DNA from: JAEMQF01 sp963775015
Lineage (GTDB): Bacteria; Pseudomonadota; Gammaproteobacteria; Burkholderiales; Burkholderiaceae_C
DNA: 64,000 nucleotides
Assembly: GCA_963775015.1 (NCBI GenBank)
Contig: CAVZHI010000009.1
Coordinates: forward strand, 30,076-94,075
Reading direction: 5' to 3'
Numbering within the stretch: the first letter of the stretch is position 1; each line of letters begins with the position of its first letter. Positions 1 through 8,739 of the stretch are shown here, piece by piece. Under the pieces are notes generated by a model. It was not told the DNA's origin. It worked only from the letters and a program-made list of their open reading frames with translations, and did not search any database. Both the position numbers and the translations under genes were made by a program.

Positions 1-378
1 CGCGCGGATGCGGCGCAGCAGCTCGCCTTCGCCGTCCTCGTAGGTCTGCGTCACCATCGCGCCGTGCAGGTCGAGCAGCACGGCGTCGCAGCCTTGCGCC
101 ACCGCGTCGCAGATGCGCCCGGCGATGTGTTCGAACGCGGCGTTTTCCACCGGGCCGCTCGGCCAGGCGTTGGCGGCGATCGGGATCACGACTTCAGCTC
201 CCGCAGCGTCCGCGAGGTCGATGAACGCGGCGAGCGCCGCGCCCGTTCCCTGGTACGCGACGCGCGCGGCGTCGCCCTCGGGGGGCTGACCGCCGCCGGT
301 GGCGAAGCGCGACAGCGGCGTGGGCACGGGCGAGAACGTGTTCGTCTCGTGCTTCATCTGGGCAATGACGAGCTTCAT
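1..378 (-). CDS. M81 family metallopeptidase (MlrC-like), N-terminal part, cut by the window edge
   Basis: The 126 codons present read from an ATG at 378 and run off the left edge with no stop. The start MKLVIAQMKHETNTFSPVPT is the signature N-terminus of the M81/MlrC family, whose founding member linearises microcystin in sphingomonads. Further in, a DLHGAMV segment and QTYEDGEGELLRRIRA are also family-typical; the acidic and His residues there belong to the metal site in known members. In Burkholderiales such genes usually sit with ABC importers and probably act on modified peptides or other cyclic amides, so the substrate is unknown. No promoter is evident; the SRPBCC gene starts divergently at 536. 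Confidence 0.85.
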   Translation of the reverse strand, partial: MKLVIAQMKHETNTFSPVPTPLSRFATGGGQPPEGDAARVAYQGTGAALAAFIDLADAAGAEVVIPIAANAWPSGPVENAAFEHIAGRICDAVAQGCDAVLLDLHGAMVTQTYEDGEGELLRRIRA

Positions 379-535
379 CGGCGGCTTTCGTGGGAGTGAC
401 AGTGAGCGCAGGCGGCTGCGCAAGGGCGCGATTATTGTCGCGCATGGCACGGGCGGGTCGATGCGGGGTTTCCAGCGCTGCACCGCGTGCGAAGATCGTG
501 GCGCGTCAGAGAAACCCCGAACCGGAGCACACCCC

Positions 536-1006
536 ATGGCCATCAGCATCCCCTTCGACCTGGCTTACGAATTCGAAGTCAAGGCGTCCGCCGCGGACGT
601 CTTCGCCGTTCTCTCTGACGTGCCGACGTCGGCGAGCCACTTCCCCAAGGTGGCGAAGCTCGTCGACCTGGGCGACGGCGCGTACCGATGGGAGATGGAA
701 AAGGTGGGAACGGCGCAGGTCAACATCCAGACGATTTACGCGTCGAAGTACGTGTCCGACAAGAAGAAGGGAACCGTCGTCTGGACGCCGGTGAAAGGCG
801 AGGGCAACGCACAGGTCGGCGGCAACTGGAAGATCACCGACAAGAAGAAGTCGACGCACCTCACGCTCAGCATCCAGGGCGAACTGACGGTGCCGCTGCC
901 CGGGCTGATGAAGGCGATCGTCGGCCCGATCGTGCTCGGCGAAAACGAGAAGCTCGTCGAAAAGTACATCGACAACCTGATCAAGCGCTTCGGCGGCGAG
1001 GTTTGA
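536..1006 (+). CDS. SRPBCC family protein (START-like fold)
   Basis: A 156-residue protein beginning MAISIPFDLAYEFEVKASAA, the usual opening of SRPBCC/polyketide-cyclase-like proteins: an amphipathic strand, then ADVFAVLSDVP for the first helix. The C-terminal helix (GLMKAIVGPIVLGENEKLVEKYIDNLIKRF) is long and amphipathic, as the fold requires. The open frame extends further upstream, but the ATG at 536 is chosen because homology begins there and the upstream residues are low-complexity. No signal peptide, so it is cytoplasmic. It is followed after 4 bases by a nitronate monooxygenase gene, suggesting co-transcription. Ligand unknown. Confidence 0.8.
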   Translation: MAISIPFDLAYEFEVKASAADVFAVLSDVPTSASHFPKVAKLVDLGDGAYRWEMEKVGTAQVNIQTIYASKYVSDKKKGTVVWTPVKGEGNAQVGGNWKITDKKKSTHLTLSIQGELTVPLPGLMKAIVGPIVLGENEKLVEKYIDNLIKRFGGEV

Positions 1007-1010
1007 TTCA

Positions 1011-1946
1011 GTGAACCGCGTTCTTGCGCACACCGGGGCGCGGTACCCGATCGTCCAGGCGCCGATGGGCTGGATCGCACGCACGCAGCTCGCGTGCGCC
1101 GTGTCGCGCGCCGGTGGCCTGGGAATCATCGAGACGTCTTCCGGCGAAACCGCGAACTGCCAGCGCGAGATCGCGCAGATGGCCGCGACCGGCCTGCCGT
1201 TCGGCGTGAACCTGCCGATCCGCTTTCTGAAGGACGATGCGATGTTGCGCTTCGTCTGCGAGGCGGGGATCCGCTTCGTCACGACTTCGGCGGGCAGCCC
1301 GGCGAAGTTCATCGCGCCGCTGAAGAAGGCCGGAATCGTCGTCTACCACGCCGTGCCGACGCTCGAGACGGCGCTGAAGTGCGTCGACGCGGGCGTGGAC
1401 GGCCTCGTCGTCGAAGGCGCCGAAGGGGGCGGCTTCAAGAACCCGGAAGAGGTGAGCACGCTCGTCCTGCTGCAGGCGATCCGCGAGCGTGTCGACGTTC
1501 CGCTCATCGCCGCCGGCGGGATCGTCGATGGGCGCGGCATGGCGGCGGCGTTTGCCCTGGGTGCCGAGGGCATCCAGATGGGAACGCGCTTCGTCTCGAG
1601 CAGCGAGAGCCCGGTGCATGCGAACTACAAACACGCGATCGTGAGCGCCGACGCGACCGGCACCTGGGTCCTGAACAAACGCGCGACGCCGTGCATCCGC
1701 GCGCTGAAGAGCGAGTACACGCAACCGATGCACGAGTCGGGCGTGCTCGCGCCGAACGCGTTTGCCGGCATCCAGCAGGTCTACTTCGGCGGCGACATGA
1801 ACGCCGCGCCGGCGCTCGCCGGCCAATCCGCCGGGCTCATCCACGAAGTGAAGAGCGTGCAGGCGATCATCGAAGACACCGTGGCGCAGTTTTTCGCGAT
1901 TACGCAGCGCCTGGGTGGCTTGGCCGCCGCGCGGCACTTCGGTTGA
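1011..1946 (+). CDS. Nitronate monooxygenase / NPD-family FMN protein, catalytic His position replaced
   Basis: 311 residues with a GTG start directly after the SRPBCC stop. The TIM-barrel FMN enzyme features are clear: PIVQAPMGWIA near the N-terminus, SRAGGLGIIE, then IAAGGIVDGRGMAAAFALGA and GIQMGTRF in the phosphate-binding half. Family members oxidise alkyl nitronates or use propionate-3-nitronate. The segment that normally reads E-x-GGH (the catalytic His of class I enzymes) here reads EGAEGGGF, with Phe at residue 142. The paralogue at 3117 keeps ECGGH. This copy may therefore have a different chemistry or substrate. Its C-terminal sequence FAITQRL reappears at about 3029 downstream (see findings). 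Confidence 0.82.
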   Translation: MNRVLAHTGARYPIVQAPMGWIARTQLACAVSRAGGLGIIETSSGETANCQREIAQMAATGLPFGVNLPIRFLKDDAMLRFVCEAGIRFVTTSAGSPAKFIAPLKKAGIVVYHAVPTLETALKCVDAGVDGLVVEGAEGGGFKNPEEVSTLVLLQAIRERVDVPLIAAGGIVDGRGMAAAFALGAEGIQMGTRFVSSSESPVHANYKHAIVSADATGTWVLNKRATPCIRALKSEYTQPMHESGVLAPNAFAGIQQVYFGGDMNAAPALAGQSAGLIHEVKSVQAIIEDTVAQFFAITQRLGGLAAARHFG

Positions 1947-1982
1947 GCCGGTGCCGTCCAAGCGGTTCGCGCAAGGGTTGGC

Positions 1983-3014
1983 ATGAACGCCCAGACCACC
2001 GAGATGGTCCGCATCCAGCGCCTCGGCATCCAGGGCGGCAGGCATTGCGTCGGCTTGCCGCTGATGTTGATCTGCGCGCTCCTCGCCTCGTCCGACACGA
2101 AAGCGGAGCCGGGCGACCCGGTGGAAACGGCCGTGAAGTTCTTCGAGGCCCAAAAGGCCGGGCGCTGCGACGAGGTCTGGCGCACGTATACCGCGGGTAC
2201 GCAGGAGAACATCCGCGCCGAGATGCACCGCTACGAGCGCGAGCGCGATGGCGAGCCATGGCCCAGCCCGCTGGAGACGAAGTACTGCGGCAGGGTTGAC
2301 ACGCTGAAGCGCAGCAGCGCGCGCATCGTTCGGCAGCAAGGCGACGAGGTCGTCGTCGCTGCGGAGTTCAGCGTCAGGGTGGTCAGTAGGCAACGTTTGT
2401 TCGCGCAAACCATGGTGCGGACCGAGGAGCTCAGGCTGGTCCGCGAGGCGGGTGCGTGGCGAGTGGAACGGCCGCGCGTGCCCATCGGGCGCCCGGGCTC
2501 GCGGCTCACCGAAGTCGGGCCCGTGGACGTTTTCCATCCGGCCAGGGACAAGACGTTCCGCGACCTGGTGCACAGGCTGGAAGCCACGGCGGTGACTCGC
2601 GCCCCGCGTGAACGACTCGAATTGGCGCTCGGTGACCCGAAGTTCTGGGCGCGTGCGCTTCCCTCTGTCATCGCGGTCGAGTCCCTGGAGCGGACAGGCG
2701 AACTGGAGCGCGTGCGGCTCTCGTTCGCAGAACCGGATCGCGCTGTCACGGTCGCGGTGAATCAGCTCTGGGGCAGGACCGTCGATCCGACGACGTCAAA
2801 GACGGCGCTTCAATGGGCCGCGGAGGGCGGCAACAAGGCGCCCGTCTACTTCTTGGGCTCGTGGGAGTTGAAGCCGCACCACGACGGGACGCGCATCACG
2901 CTGCACCTTCGCATCGTCCCGAAACAATGGCCCGGCGACCTGGCCGAGGGGAGTTTTTCGGCGCAGCGCATGGCGCAGGCGGTGCTCGACCTCGAAAATG
3001 CCGCACTCAAGTAG
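1983..3014 (+). CDS. Chimeric secreted protein of unknown function; N-terminus derived from a nitronate monooxygenase start
   Basis: 343 residues from ATG 1983, in-frame alternative ATG at 2064. Residues 1-25 (MNAQTTEMVRIQRLGIQGG..) match the start of the neighbouring nitronate monooxygenase at 3117 (MKTQITEMFGIQHPIIQGGM) almost position by position, then similarity stops. From about residue 22 the sequence VGLPLMLICALLASSDTKA resembles a signal-peptide hydrophobic core and cleavage region, so the borrowed start may now serve as the positively charged n-region. The mature part (EPGDPVETAVKFFEAQKAGRCDEVW..) is hydrophilic, resembles accumulation-associated lumazine/NTF2-like secreted proteins only in general character, and I do not recognise it. 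Start choice is uncertain. Confidence 0.6.
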   Translation: MNAQTTEMVRIQRLGIQGGRHCVGLPLMLICALLASSDTKAEPGDPVETAVKFFEAQKAGRCDEVWRTYTAGTQENIRAEMHRYERERDGEPWPSPLETKYCGRVDTLKRSSARIVRQQGDEVVVAAEFSVRVVSRQRLFAQTMVRTEELRLVREAGAWRVERPRVPIGRPGSRLTEVGPVDVFHPARDKTFRDLVHRLEATAVTRAPRERLELALGDPKFWARALPSVIAVESLERTGELERVRLSFAEPDRAVTVAVNQLWGRTVDPTTSKTALQWAAEGGNKAPVYFLGSWELKPHHDGTRITLHLRIVPKQWPGDLAEGSFSAQRMAQAVLDLENAALK

Positions 3015-3116
3015 GCGATTCCCGGACCTTCGCGATCACGCAGCGCCTGGCGAGACAACGCTGCGACGCGGCCTCGCCAATGAACCTTCATCAACCCTTT
3101 CACTCAGCCCAGACCC

Positions 3117-4094
3117 ATGAAAACCCAGATCACCGAAATGTTCGGCATTCAGCACCCCATCATCCAGGGCGGCATGCACTTCGTCGGCTTTGCCGAACTC
3201 GCCGCAGCGGTGTCGAACGCCGGGGGACTGGGAATCATCACCGGCCTCACGCAGCGCACGCCCGAGTTGCTCGCGAACGAGATCCGCCGCTGCAGGGAGA
3301 TGACCGACAAGCCGTTCGGCGTGAACCTGACGTTTCTGCCCACCGTCACGTCGCCCGACTACCCGGGCTACATCCGCGCCATCATCGACGGCGGCGTGAA
3401 GGCGGTCGAGACGGCGGGCAACAACCCGCAGAAGTGGCTACCGATGCTGCACGAAGCCGGAATCAAGGTGATCCACAAGTGCACCTCGGTGCGCCATTCG
3501 CTGAAGGCGCAATCAATAGGCTGCGACGCATTGAGCGTCGACGGTTTCGAATGCGGCGGGCACCCGGGCGAAGACGACGTGCCCAATTTCATCCTCCTGC
3601 CGCGCGCCGCCGACGAGTTGAAGATCCCGTTCGTCGCTTCCGGCGGAATGGCCGACGGACGCTCCCTCGTCGCCGCGCTCGCGCTCGGCGCGCAAGGCAT
3701 GAACATGGGAACGCGCTTCATGGCGACGAAAGAAGCGCCGATCCACGAACGCGTCAAGCAGGCGATCGTCGCCGCGAGCGAACTCGATACGCGCCTCGTG
3801 ATGCGGCCCTTGCGCAATACCGAGCGCGTGCTGCGCAATGGCGCGGTCGATCGCCTGCTCGAGAAAGAACGCGAGCTCGGCGCGAACCTGAAATTCGAAG
3901 ACATCATCGAACAAGTCGCCGGCGTCTACCCGCGCATCATGATCGAGGGCGAGATGGACGCCGGCGCGTGGTCGTGCGGAATGGTCGCGGGGCTGATCCA
4001 CGACGTGCCGACGGTCAAGGAGCTGATCGACCGCATCATGGCGCAAGCGCACGCCATCATTCACGAACGCCTGGCGGGCTTCGCCGCGGCCTGA
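3117..4094 (+). CDS. Nitronate monooxygenase (NPD family)
   Basis: 325 residues; MKTQITEMFGIQHPIIQGGM is a textbook start for this FMN-dependent family. SNAGGLGIITGL, KPFGVNLTF, VASGGMADGRSLVAALALGA and GMNMGTRFMAT follow in the usual order. The catalytic His motif is retained as ECGGHPGEDD (His149), unlike the paralogue at 1011. Cytoplasmic. The predicted role is oxidative denitration of alkyl nitronates, though some members act as enoyl reductases or have unknown substrates. The enoyl-CoA hydratase follows 14 bases after the stop, suggesting a shared transcript and perhaps a link with acyl-CoA metabolism. Confidence 0.9.
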   Translation: MKTQITEMFGIQHPIIQGGMHFVGFAELAAAVSNAGGLGIITGLTQRTPELLANEIRRCREMTDKPFGVNLTFLPTVTSPDYPGYIRAIIDGGVKAVETAGNNPQKWLPMLHEAGIKVIHKCTSVRHSLKAQSIGCDALSVDGFECGGHPGEDDVPNFILLPRAADELKIPFVASGGMADGRSLVAALALGAQGMNMGTRFMATKEAPIHERVKQAIVAASELDTRLVMRPLRNTERVLRNGAVDRLLEKERELGANLKFEDIIEQVAGVYPRIMIEGEMDAGAWSCGMVAGLIHDVPTVKELIDRIMAQAHAIIHERLAGFAAA

Positions 4095-4108
4095 AGGACG
4101 GACACGCC

Positions 4109-4900
4109 ATGATGAACTACCAACGCATCGCCCTCGAGTTCGACGGGTCCGTGGCCGTGCTGCGCTTCAAGCACCCCGAGGTGCTGAACGCAGTCGGCCT
4201 GCAGATGCGCACCGAACTCATCGACGCGGTGCGCGAAGTCGCGCTACCCGCGCGCGGCGCGCGTTGCCTGCTCATCACCGGGCAGGGGCGCGCCTTCTGC
4301 TCCGGCGCGAACCTCGCCGACGACGCGCCGCGGCCGCCGGGGCGAATTCCGGGCGACGAGTTGCGAACCCAGTACCACCCGTTGCTCCTTGCGCTGCGCG
4401 ACCTCGAGATGCCGATGGTCTCGGCAGTGAACGGTGCCGCGGCGGGAATCGGCATGAGCCTGGCGATCATGGCCGACATCGTCTGCGCGTCGCGCGACGC
4501 CTACTTCCTGCAGGCGTTCGCGCGCATCGGCCTGGTTCCCGACGGTGGCTCGACCTTCCTCCTGCCGCGCCTGATCGGCTGGGGCCGTGCGGCCGAGTTG
4601 TCGCTGCTCGCGGAGAAGCTGCCGGCCGAAAAGGCGCTCGAGTGGGGCCTGGTGAACCGCCTCTACGACGACCAGGCGGCGCTGCTCGACGGCGCGATGA
4701 CGATCGCCAAGCAACTCGCCAACGGCCCCCGCTCGCTCGCGCTGATGCGGCGCGCGTACTGGGATTCGCCAAGCCACTCCTACGAGCAGCAGATCGATCT
4801 GGAAGCGCGCCTGCAGCGCCAGGCCGGCCAGTCCGAAGACCACCGCGAAGGTGTCGCCGCGTTCCTCGCCAAGCGGCCGGCGCAGTTCAAGGGCCGTTGA
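4109..4900 (+). CDS. Enoyl-CoA hydratase/isomerase family protein (crotonase fold)
   Basis: 263 residues from ATG 4109 (a second ATG at 4112 is possible; the long open frame upstream belongs to the shadow of the preceding gene). The oxyanion-hole segments are present: GRAFCSGANLADD and NGAAAGIGMSLAIMADI. The catalytic region reads ARIGLVPDGGSTFLLPRLIG, with Asp as in PaaG-type members rather than the classical second Glu. It should hydrate or isomerise 2-enoyl-CoA esters in the cytoplasm. Closely spaced after the nitronate monooxygenase, so likely in the same operon. Confidence 0.9.
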   Translation: MMNYQRIALEFDGSVAVLRFKHPEVLNAVGLQMRTELIDAVREVALPARGARCLLITGQGRAFCSGANLADDAPRPPGRIPGDELRTQYHPLLLALRDLEMPMVSAVNGAAAGIGMSLAIMADIVCASRDAYFLQAFARIGLVPDGGSTFLLPRLIGWGRAAELSLLAEKLPAEKALEWGLVNRLYDDQAALLDGAMTIAKQLANGPRSLALMRRAYWDSPSHSYEQQIDLEARLQRQAGQSEDHREGVAAFLAKRPAQFKGR

Positions 4901-5107
4901 ACCCGGAGTTTCTGCGGCGCGCCGGTGCCGGTCCGTCTCAGTTCACAGACCTTCAATTGCATTGGACCGACGAGTTGTAATGGCTCGCTCGCGGCCAATT
5001 GCAGCATGACCATTGATCGTCAAATTGGGCCTGCCTACAGGTGCGAACAACGTGCCGACCTGCCCTTGGAATAAGGGCGCATACTGCGCACCTTCCACGG
5101 GCGGCAA

Positions 5108-6112
5108 ATGAGTAATCGTCGCAAACTGATCATCGCGCTTGGCGCGGGTGCGCTCGCCGCACCGTTCGGCTCCTTAGCGCAGCAGCAGGGCAAAATCTGG
5201 CGCGTCGGGTTTCTGGCCTTGCCTGGCCAGCCCGCCGACCTCGACTCCCACTATTACGCTGCATTCAAGCATGGGATGCGCGAGTTCGGCTATGTCGAGG
5301 GCAAGAACCTCATCATCGAATGGCGATGGGCCGGAGGCGAGATCAAGCGCCTTGACGCCCTCGCGGCGGAACTGGTGCAGTTGAAGCTCGATCTGATCGC
5401 CACGGCGGGAAACGACGCCGCAATCGCTGCCAAAAAGGCCACCGGCACGATTCCGATCGTGATGGGCAGCAGCGCCGACCCGGTCGACACCGGCCTGGTC
5501 GCAAGCCTGGCGCGTCCCGGGGGCAACATGACCGGGATGTCGGACATGGCTAGCGAGCTCGCACCCAAACGCCTTCAATTGCTGCTCAGCATGACTGCCA
5601 CAGCAACGCGCAAGGCATCACGCGTGGCGGTTCTGGTGGCCTCTGGCAGCACCAGCAACGCCAGGGGGCTGGCCGCCGTGCAGGCTGCGGGCGCGACACT
5701 CGGCGTGAAAATCTTGCCGTTCACTGTCAGCACCCCTGGCGAAATCGAGGCGGCCTTCTCCATGATGCGCGAGCAAAAAGCCGACGCGCTGATCGTGTTG
5801 CTCAATCCGGTGTTTCAGCAGCAGCGAAGCCTGATTGCCCAATTGGCGGCGCAACACCGGCTTCCATCGATGACCGCCGACCGGCAATATCCGGAGACCG
5901 GCTCCCTGATGAGCTACGGGCCGAACCTTGCCGACAACTTCCGGCGTGCGGCACTCTACGCTGACAAGATTTTCAAGGGCCGCACGCCGGCCGAGCTGCC
6001 GGTGGAGCAACCGACCAAGTTCGAGCTGGTGATCAACGGCAAGACCGCCAAGGCGCTGGGCCTGAAGATTCCACAGGACTTGTTGATCAGTGCGGACAGA
6101 GTGATCGAATAG
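5108..6112 (+). CDS. ABC transporter substrate-binding protein (PF04392 family)
   Basis: 334 residues with a signal peptide (MSNRRKLIIALGAGALAAPFGSLAQ) predicted to be cut after the Ala-Gln region. The mature part shows the PF04392 pattern: WRVGFLALPG, the FGYVEGKNLIIEWRWA segment, ADPVDTGLVASLARPGGNMTG, and a C-terminal KTAKALGLKIPQDLLISADRVIE. Members bind small molecules (tryptophan and others known for some) in the periplasm for an ABC importer. No permease or ATPase gene is adjacent, so it is an orphan binding protein, common in Burkholderiales. A second member lies at 36650. Confidence 0.9.
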   Translation: MSNRRKLIIALGAGALAAPFGSLAQQQGKIWRVGFLALPGQPADLDSHYYAAFKHGMREFGYVEGKNLIIEWRWAGGEIKRLDALAAELVQLKLDLIATAGNDAAIAAKKATGTIPIVMGSSADPVDTGLVASLARPGGNMTGMSDMASELAPKRLQLLLSMTATATRKASRVAVLVASGSTSNARGLAAVQAAGATLGVKILPFTVSTPGEIEAAFSMMREQKADALIVLLNPVFQQQRSLIAQLAAQHRLPSMTADRQYPETGSLMSYGPNLADNFRRAALYADKIFKGRTPAELPVEQPTKFELVINGKTAKALGLKIPQDLLISADRVIE

Positions 6113-6227
6113 CTGTCGCGAATGGCCGCTATGTGGAATCCGTGACCGGCAGCTTCGGGTCGAGAGCCAACTTTCCAAACTCGCGTGTCTAATGCAACTG
6201 ATCGTGACGTTCCCTCATATCAAACCC

Positions 6228-7250
6228 TCAGACGAAGACTTCCACCTCGCCATGCGCCGCGAGAAGCTGCAGCAGGTGTTTGCGGATCAGCATGCCGGGC
6301 TTGTCCGAGTCCATCGAGAACTCGACGCCGCGCCGGCGCGTGTCGACGAGCGCGTTCGGGTCGGTCGACTCGAGGATATCCTTGTCTTCGCGCGTGATCA
6401 CATGGTCGAAGTCGATCAGCAGCTGCGCCGGGCAATCTGCTTCGGTGTCGTTGCGGAACAGCCATTGGCAGAGCTGCAGGTGCCCATCGTCGATCGGCGT
6501 GAAGCAGTTGATGATGACGTGGCGCACGCTGCTGGGGTACTCGATGTCCAGGCGGCGCGAGAACGGCAGGTAGTAGGCGTTGCGCATGCGGCGCTGCGTG
6601 ATCGCCTCGATGCTGCCGCTGACGCGCTGAAACGCTGCGGGGTTCGCTCGCGCGATGATCGTCTCGGCGTAGAAACCGCCGTCGCGTTCGATGAGTTCAT
6701 AGCGGCTCGGCTGCGGCTGCGCAGCGACGCCGAAAGTCGCGCGGTGCACGAAGCTGAAATGCGCGTTGTCGAAACTGTTCTCGAGCACGCGCAGCGGGCT
6801 CGTGGCCCAGGTCTCGTAGAACTGGAAGATCGTGCGCCAGCCGGGCGCGCTGAACTCGGGGACGTCGGGAATCGGTGCGATCGGCTCGTCCAGCGCGACC
6901 CAGGCGTAGCCATAACGCGCTGTGCAACGGTACGCGGGCGTGCGGTACTCGGGCGGTATCGCACGCGCCGGGTCGTATTGCGGGATGCGGATGACACGGC
7001 CCTGGGTGTCGTACGTCCAGCCGTGGTAACCGCATTCGAGCGCGCCGTCCACGCAGCGCCCCTTGCTCAGGCGTGCGGTGCGGTGGCAGCAACGATCGCG
7101 CAGCGCTGCGGGTTCGCCATCCGCCCCCAGGAAGAGCACGATGTTCTCGCCGAGCAGCGTGAACGGCAACGGCCGGCCTTCGGCCAGATGCGCGAGCGGC
7201 ATCACGGCGTGCCAGAAGCGGCGGAACACGGGCTGGCGTGTGACGAGCAT
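6228..7250 (-). CDS. Rieske-type aromatic ring-hydroxylating oxygenase, alpha subunit
   Basis: 340 residues from ATG 7250. The Rieske [2Fe-2S] ligands are complete: C54-x-H56 and C73-x2-H76 (CCH and CGYHGW). The mononuclear iron site reads ENSFDNAHFSFVH, giving D161, H164 and H169. This is a single-subunit alpha-type oxygenase like the vanillate/phthalate/PobA demethylase group and needs a separate reductase, which is not encoded nearby. It is last in a minus-strand operon after an NMT1-type binding protein and an FAD oxidoreductase. The substrate is probably the imported compound; identity unknown. Confidence 0.92.
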   Translation of the reverse strand: MLVTRQPVFRRFWHAVMPLAHLAEGRPLPFTLLGENIVLFLGADGEPAALRDRCCHRTARLSKGRCVDGALECGYHGWTYDTQGRVIRIPQYDPARAIPPEYRTPAYRCTARYGYAWVALDEPIAPIPDVPEFSAPGWRTIFQFYETWATSPLRVLENSFDNAHFSFVHRATFGVAAQPQPSRYELIERDGGFYAETIIARANPAAFQRVSGSIEAITQRRMRNAYYLPFSRRLDIEYPSSVRHVIINCFTPIDDGHLQLCQWLFRNDTEADCPAQLLIDFDHVITREDKDILESTDPNALVDTRRRGVEFSMDSDKPGMLIRKHLLQLLAAHGEVEVFV

Positions 7251-7304
7251 GAGCGATCGGCCGATCGTGTTGAGCGAACGTCGATGCGCGAGGCGGCGGC
7301 TGTG

Positions 7305-8696
7305 TCAACCCACCCAGGAGCGCAGCTTGCCCGGGTTCAGCAGGCCATGCGGGTCGAAGCGCTGCTTCATCGCAACCGCTGAGTCGGTCGCCATGCGCTG
7401 CGCCGCAGAGAGCGCGGCGCGGTCCATGTCGCGCAGCTTGCCGCCGTCTTCCAGGATGTAGACATGCGGGTTGTTGATCGTCGCGCCATGGTCGCGGTAG
7501 ATTTGCATGATTTGCTCGAGCCGCTCTTCGGTCGTGAAGCGCACGATCTGCAAGCCGCTGCAGGTGTACGCACCGTTCGTCAGGCGAATGAACTCGACGT
7601 GCATCATGACCTCGGGCGCGAGTGCCTTCTCCAGCGCGCGCACCTGCTCGAGCGCGCGCGCCGGGTCGAAGCGGCTCTGGATGTAGGTCAGGCCCTTGTC
7701 GACCTTCAGCGCCTGCAAGGTCGTGTGGTTCCAGCAGTACTCGATCAGCGTGCGTTTCGCCGCTTTCGCTTCGGCCTGGTCCTTGCGATACGTCACCGTG
7801 CCGCCGAAGGATGCGATGAGTTCGCGCACCGCACCCTCCGACGATTCGACGATCAGCAGCAGCGCCGCGTGGCAGCCGCGCGGCAGGTGTTCGGCCAGGC
7901 TCGTGAAGTAATCCGGAATCGGCGCCGCCATGAAGGCGAGCTGCTTCTTCACGATGCCGGGCGAGTCGGCGTGCAGCAGGCGGCAGAAGTCCAGACCCGC
8001 GTCAAACGAGTCGAAGGTCGCGATCATCTCGAGCCACGGCAACGCCGGCGCGAGCGCGACTTCGAGTTCGAGCACGATGCCATGCGTGCCCCACTTGTGG
8101 TGCAGCAGCATCGCCTCGGGGCCGCGCAGTTCGACGATCTGCGGTTCGGCTTCGACCGACATGACACGCGCGCCGAGCACGCTGCCCGCCGCGGCGACCG
8201 GCCCGTAGGTCACCGAGCCCGCGCCGCCGAAACCGCCGCCGAACAGGCCGCCGAGCGTCGCGGCGCGGAACGTCGAAGGCAGCCAGCGCAGCTCCCAGCC
8301 GGACGCCTGCGCCTGGCGGTCGAACTCGGCGAGGCGGATCCCGGCCTGCGCACGCCCGATACCGCCGCGCGCCCAGCCAAATCCGTTCAGGCCACCCATG
8401 TCGAGCAGCACGCCGCCGTGCAGCGGAACGATCTGCCCGTAGTTGCCCGTTCCCGCGCCGCGCACCGTGAGCGGCACGCGCCGGGTCGCACACGCGGCGA
8501 CGAGGCAGCGCAGTTCGTCCTCGCTGCGCGGGCGCACCGCGAGGTCGGCGCGCTTGTCCTGCAACTGGCGCTTCAGGACCGGGCTGAACCAGGAGTAGTC
8601 CTGCGAGAGCTGCGCCAGGCGCAGCTCGTCGGTGGTCCAGTCGAGGTCGGGCAATTCCAGTTGCAAGGCGCCGAGGGCGCTGCGGTCTGCGCGCAT
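7305..8696 (-). CDS. FAD-binding oxidoreductase (PCMH/vanillyl-alcohol-oxidase type)
   Basis: 463 residues. The FAD-binding PP-loop region is visible as PLTVRGAGTGNYGQIVPLHG (about residues 75-94), followed by ATLGGLFGGGFGGAG and WGTHGIVLELEVALAP, typical of PF01565 flavoproteins (D-lactate/glycolate/alkyl-DHAP oxidase relatives). The C-terminus AMKQRFDPHGLLNPGKLRSW is the conserved end of glycolate-oxidase-like enzymes. A paralogue lies at 16583, also beside an NMT1-type binding protein. Located 54 bases upstream of the Rieske gene and 43 bases downstream of the binding protein, so part of one operon. It likely oxidises an alpha-hydroxy acid or an alcohol made in the pathway. Confidence 0.88.
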   Translation of the reverse strand: MRADRSALGALQLELPDLDWTTDELRLAQLSQDYSWFSPVLKRQLQDKRADLAVRPRSEDELRCLVAACATRRVPLTVRGAGTGNYGQIVPLHGGVLLDMGGLNGFGWARGGIGRAQAGIRLAEFDRQAQASGWELRWLPSTFRAATLGGLFGGGFGGAGSVTYGPVAAAGSVLGARVMSVEAEPQIVELRGPEAMLLHHKWGTHGIVLELEVALAPALPWLEMIATFDSFDAGLDFCRLLHADSPGIVKKQLAFMAAPIPDYFTSLAEHLPRGCHAALLLIVESSEGAVRELIASFGGTVTYRKDQAEAKAAKRTLIEYCWNHTTLQALKVDKGLTYIQSRFDPARALEQVRALEKALAPEVMMHVEFIRLTNGAYTCSGLQIVRFTTEERLEQIMQIYRDHGATINNPHVYILEDGGKLRDMDRAALSAAQRMATDSAVAMKQRFDPHGLLNPGKLRSWVG

Positions 8697-8739
8697 GCGG
8701 GTCAGTTTTGGGGCGGATTCAGCGTTCGGCGTCGGCGCA

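Noticed and set aside
1008..2573. 521-residue open frame on the minus strand
   Set aside because: Opposite the nitronate monooxygenase and the chimeric gene; composition is the reverse reading of those codons.
6192..7382. 396-residue open frame on the plus strand over the Rieske gene
   Set aside because: The Rieske and iron-site motifs are on the minus strand; the plus frame is shadow.
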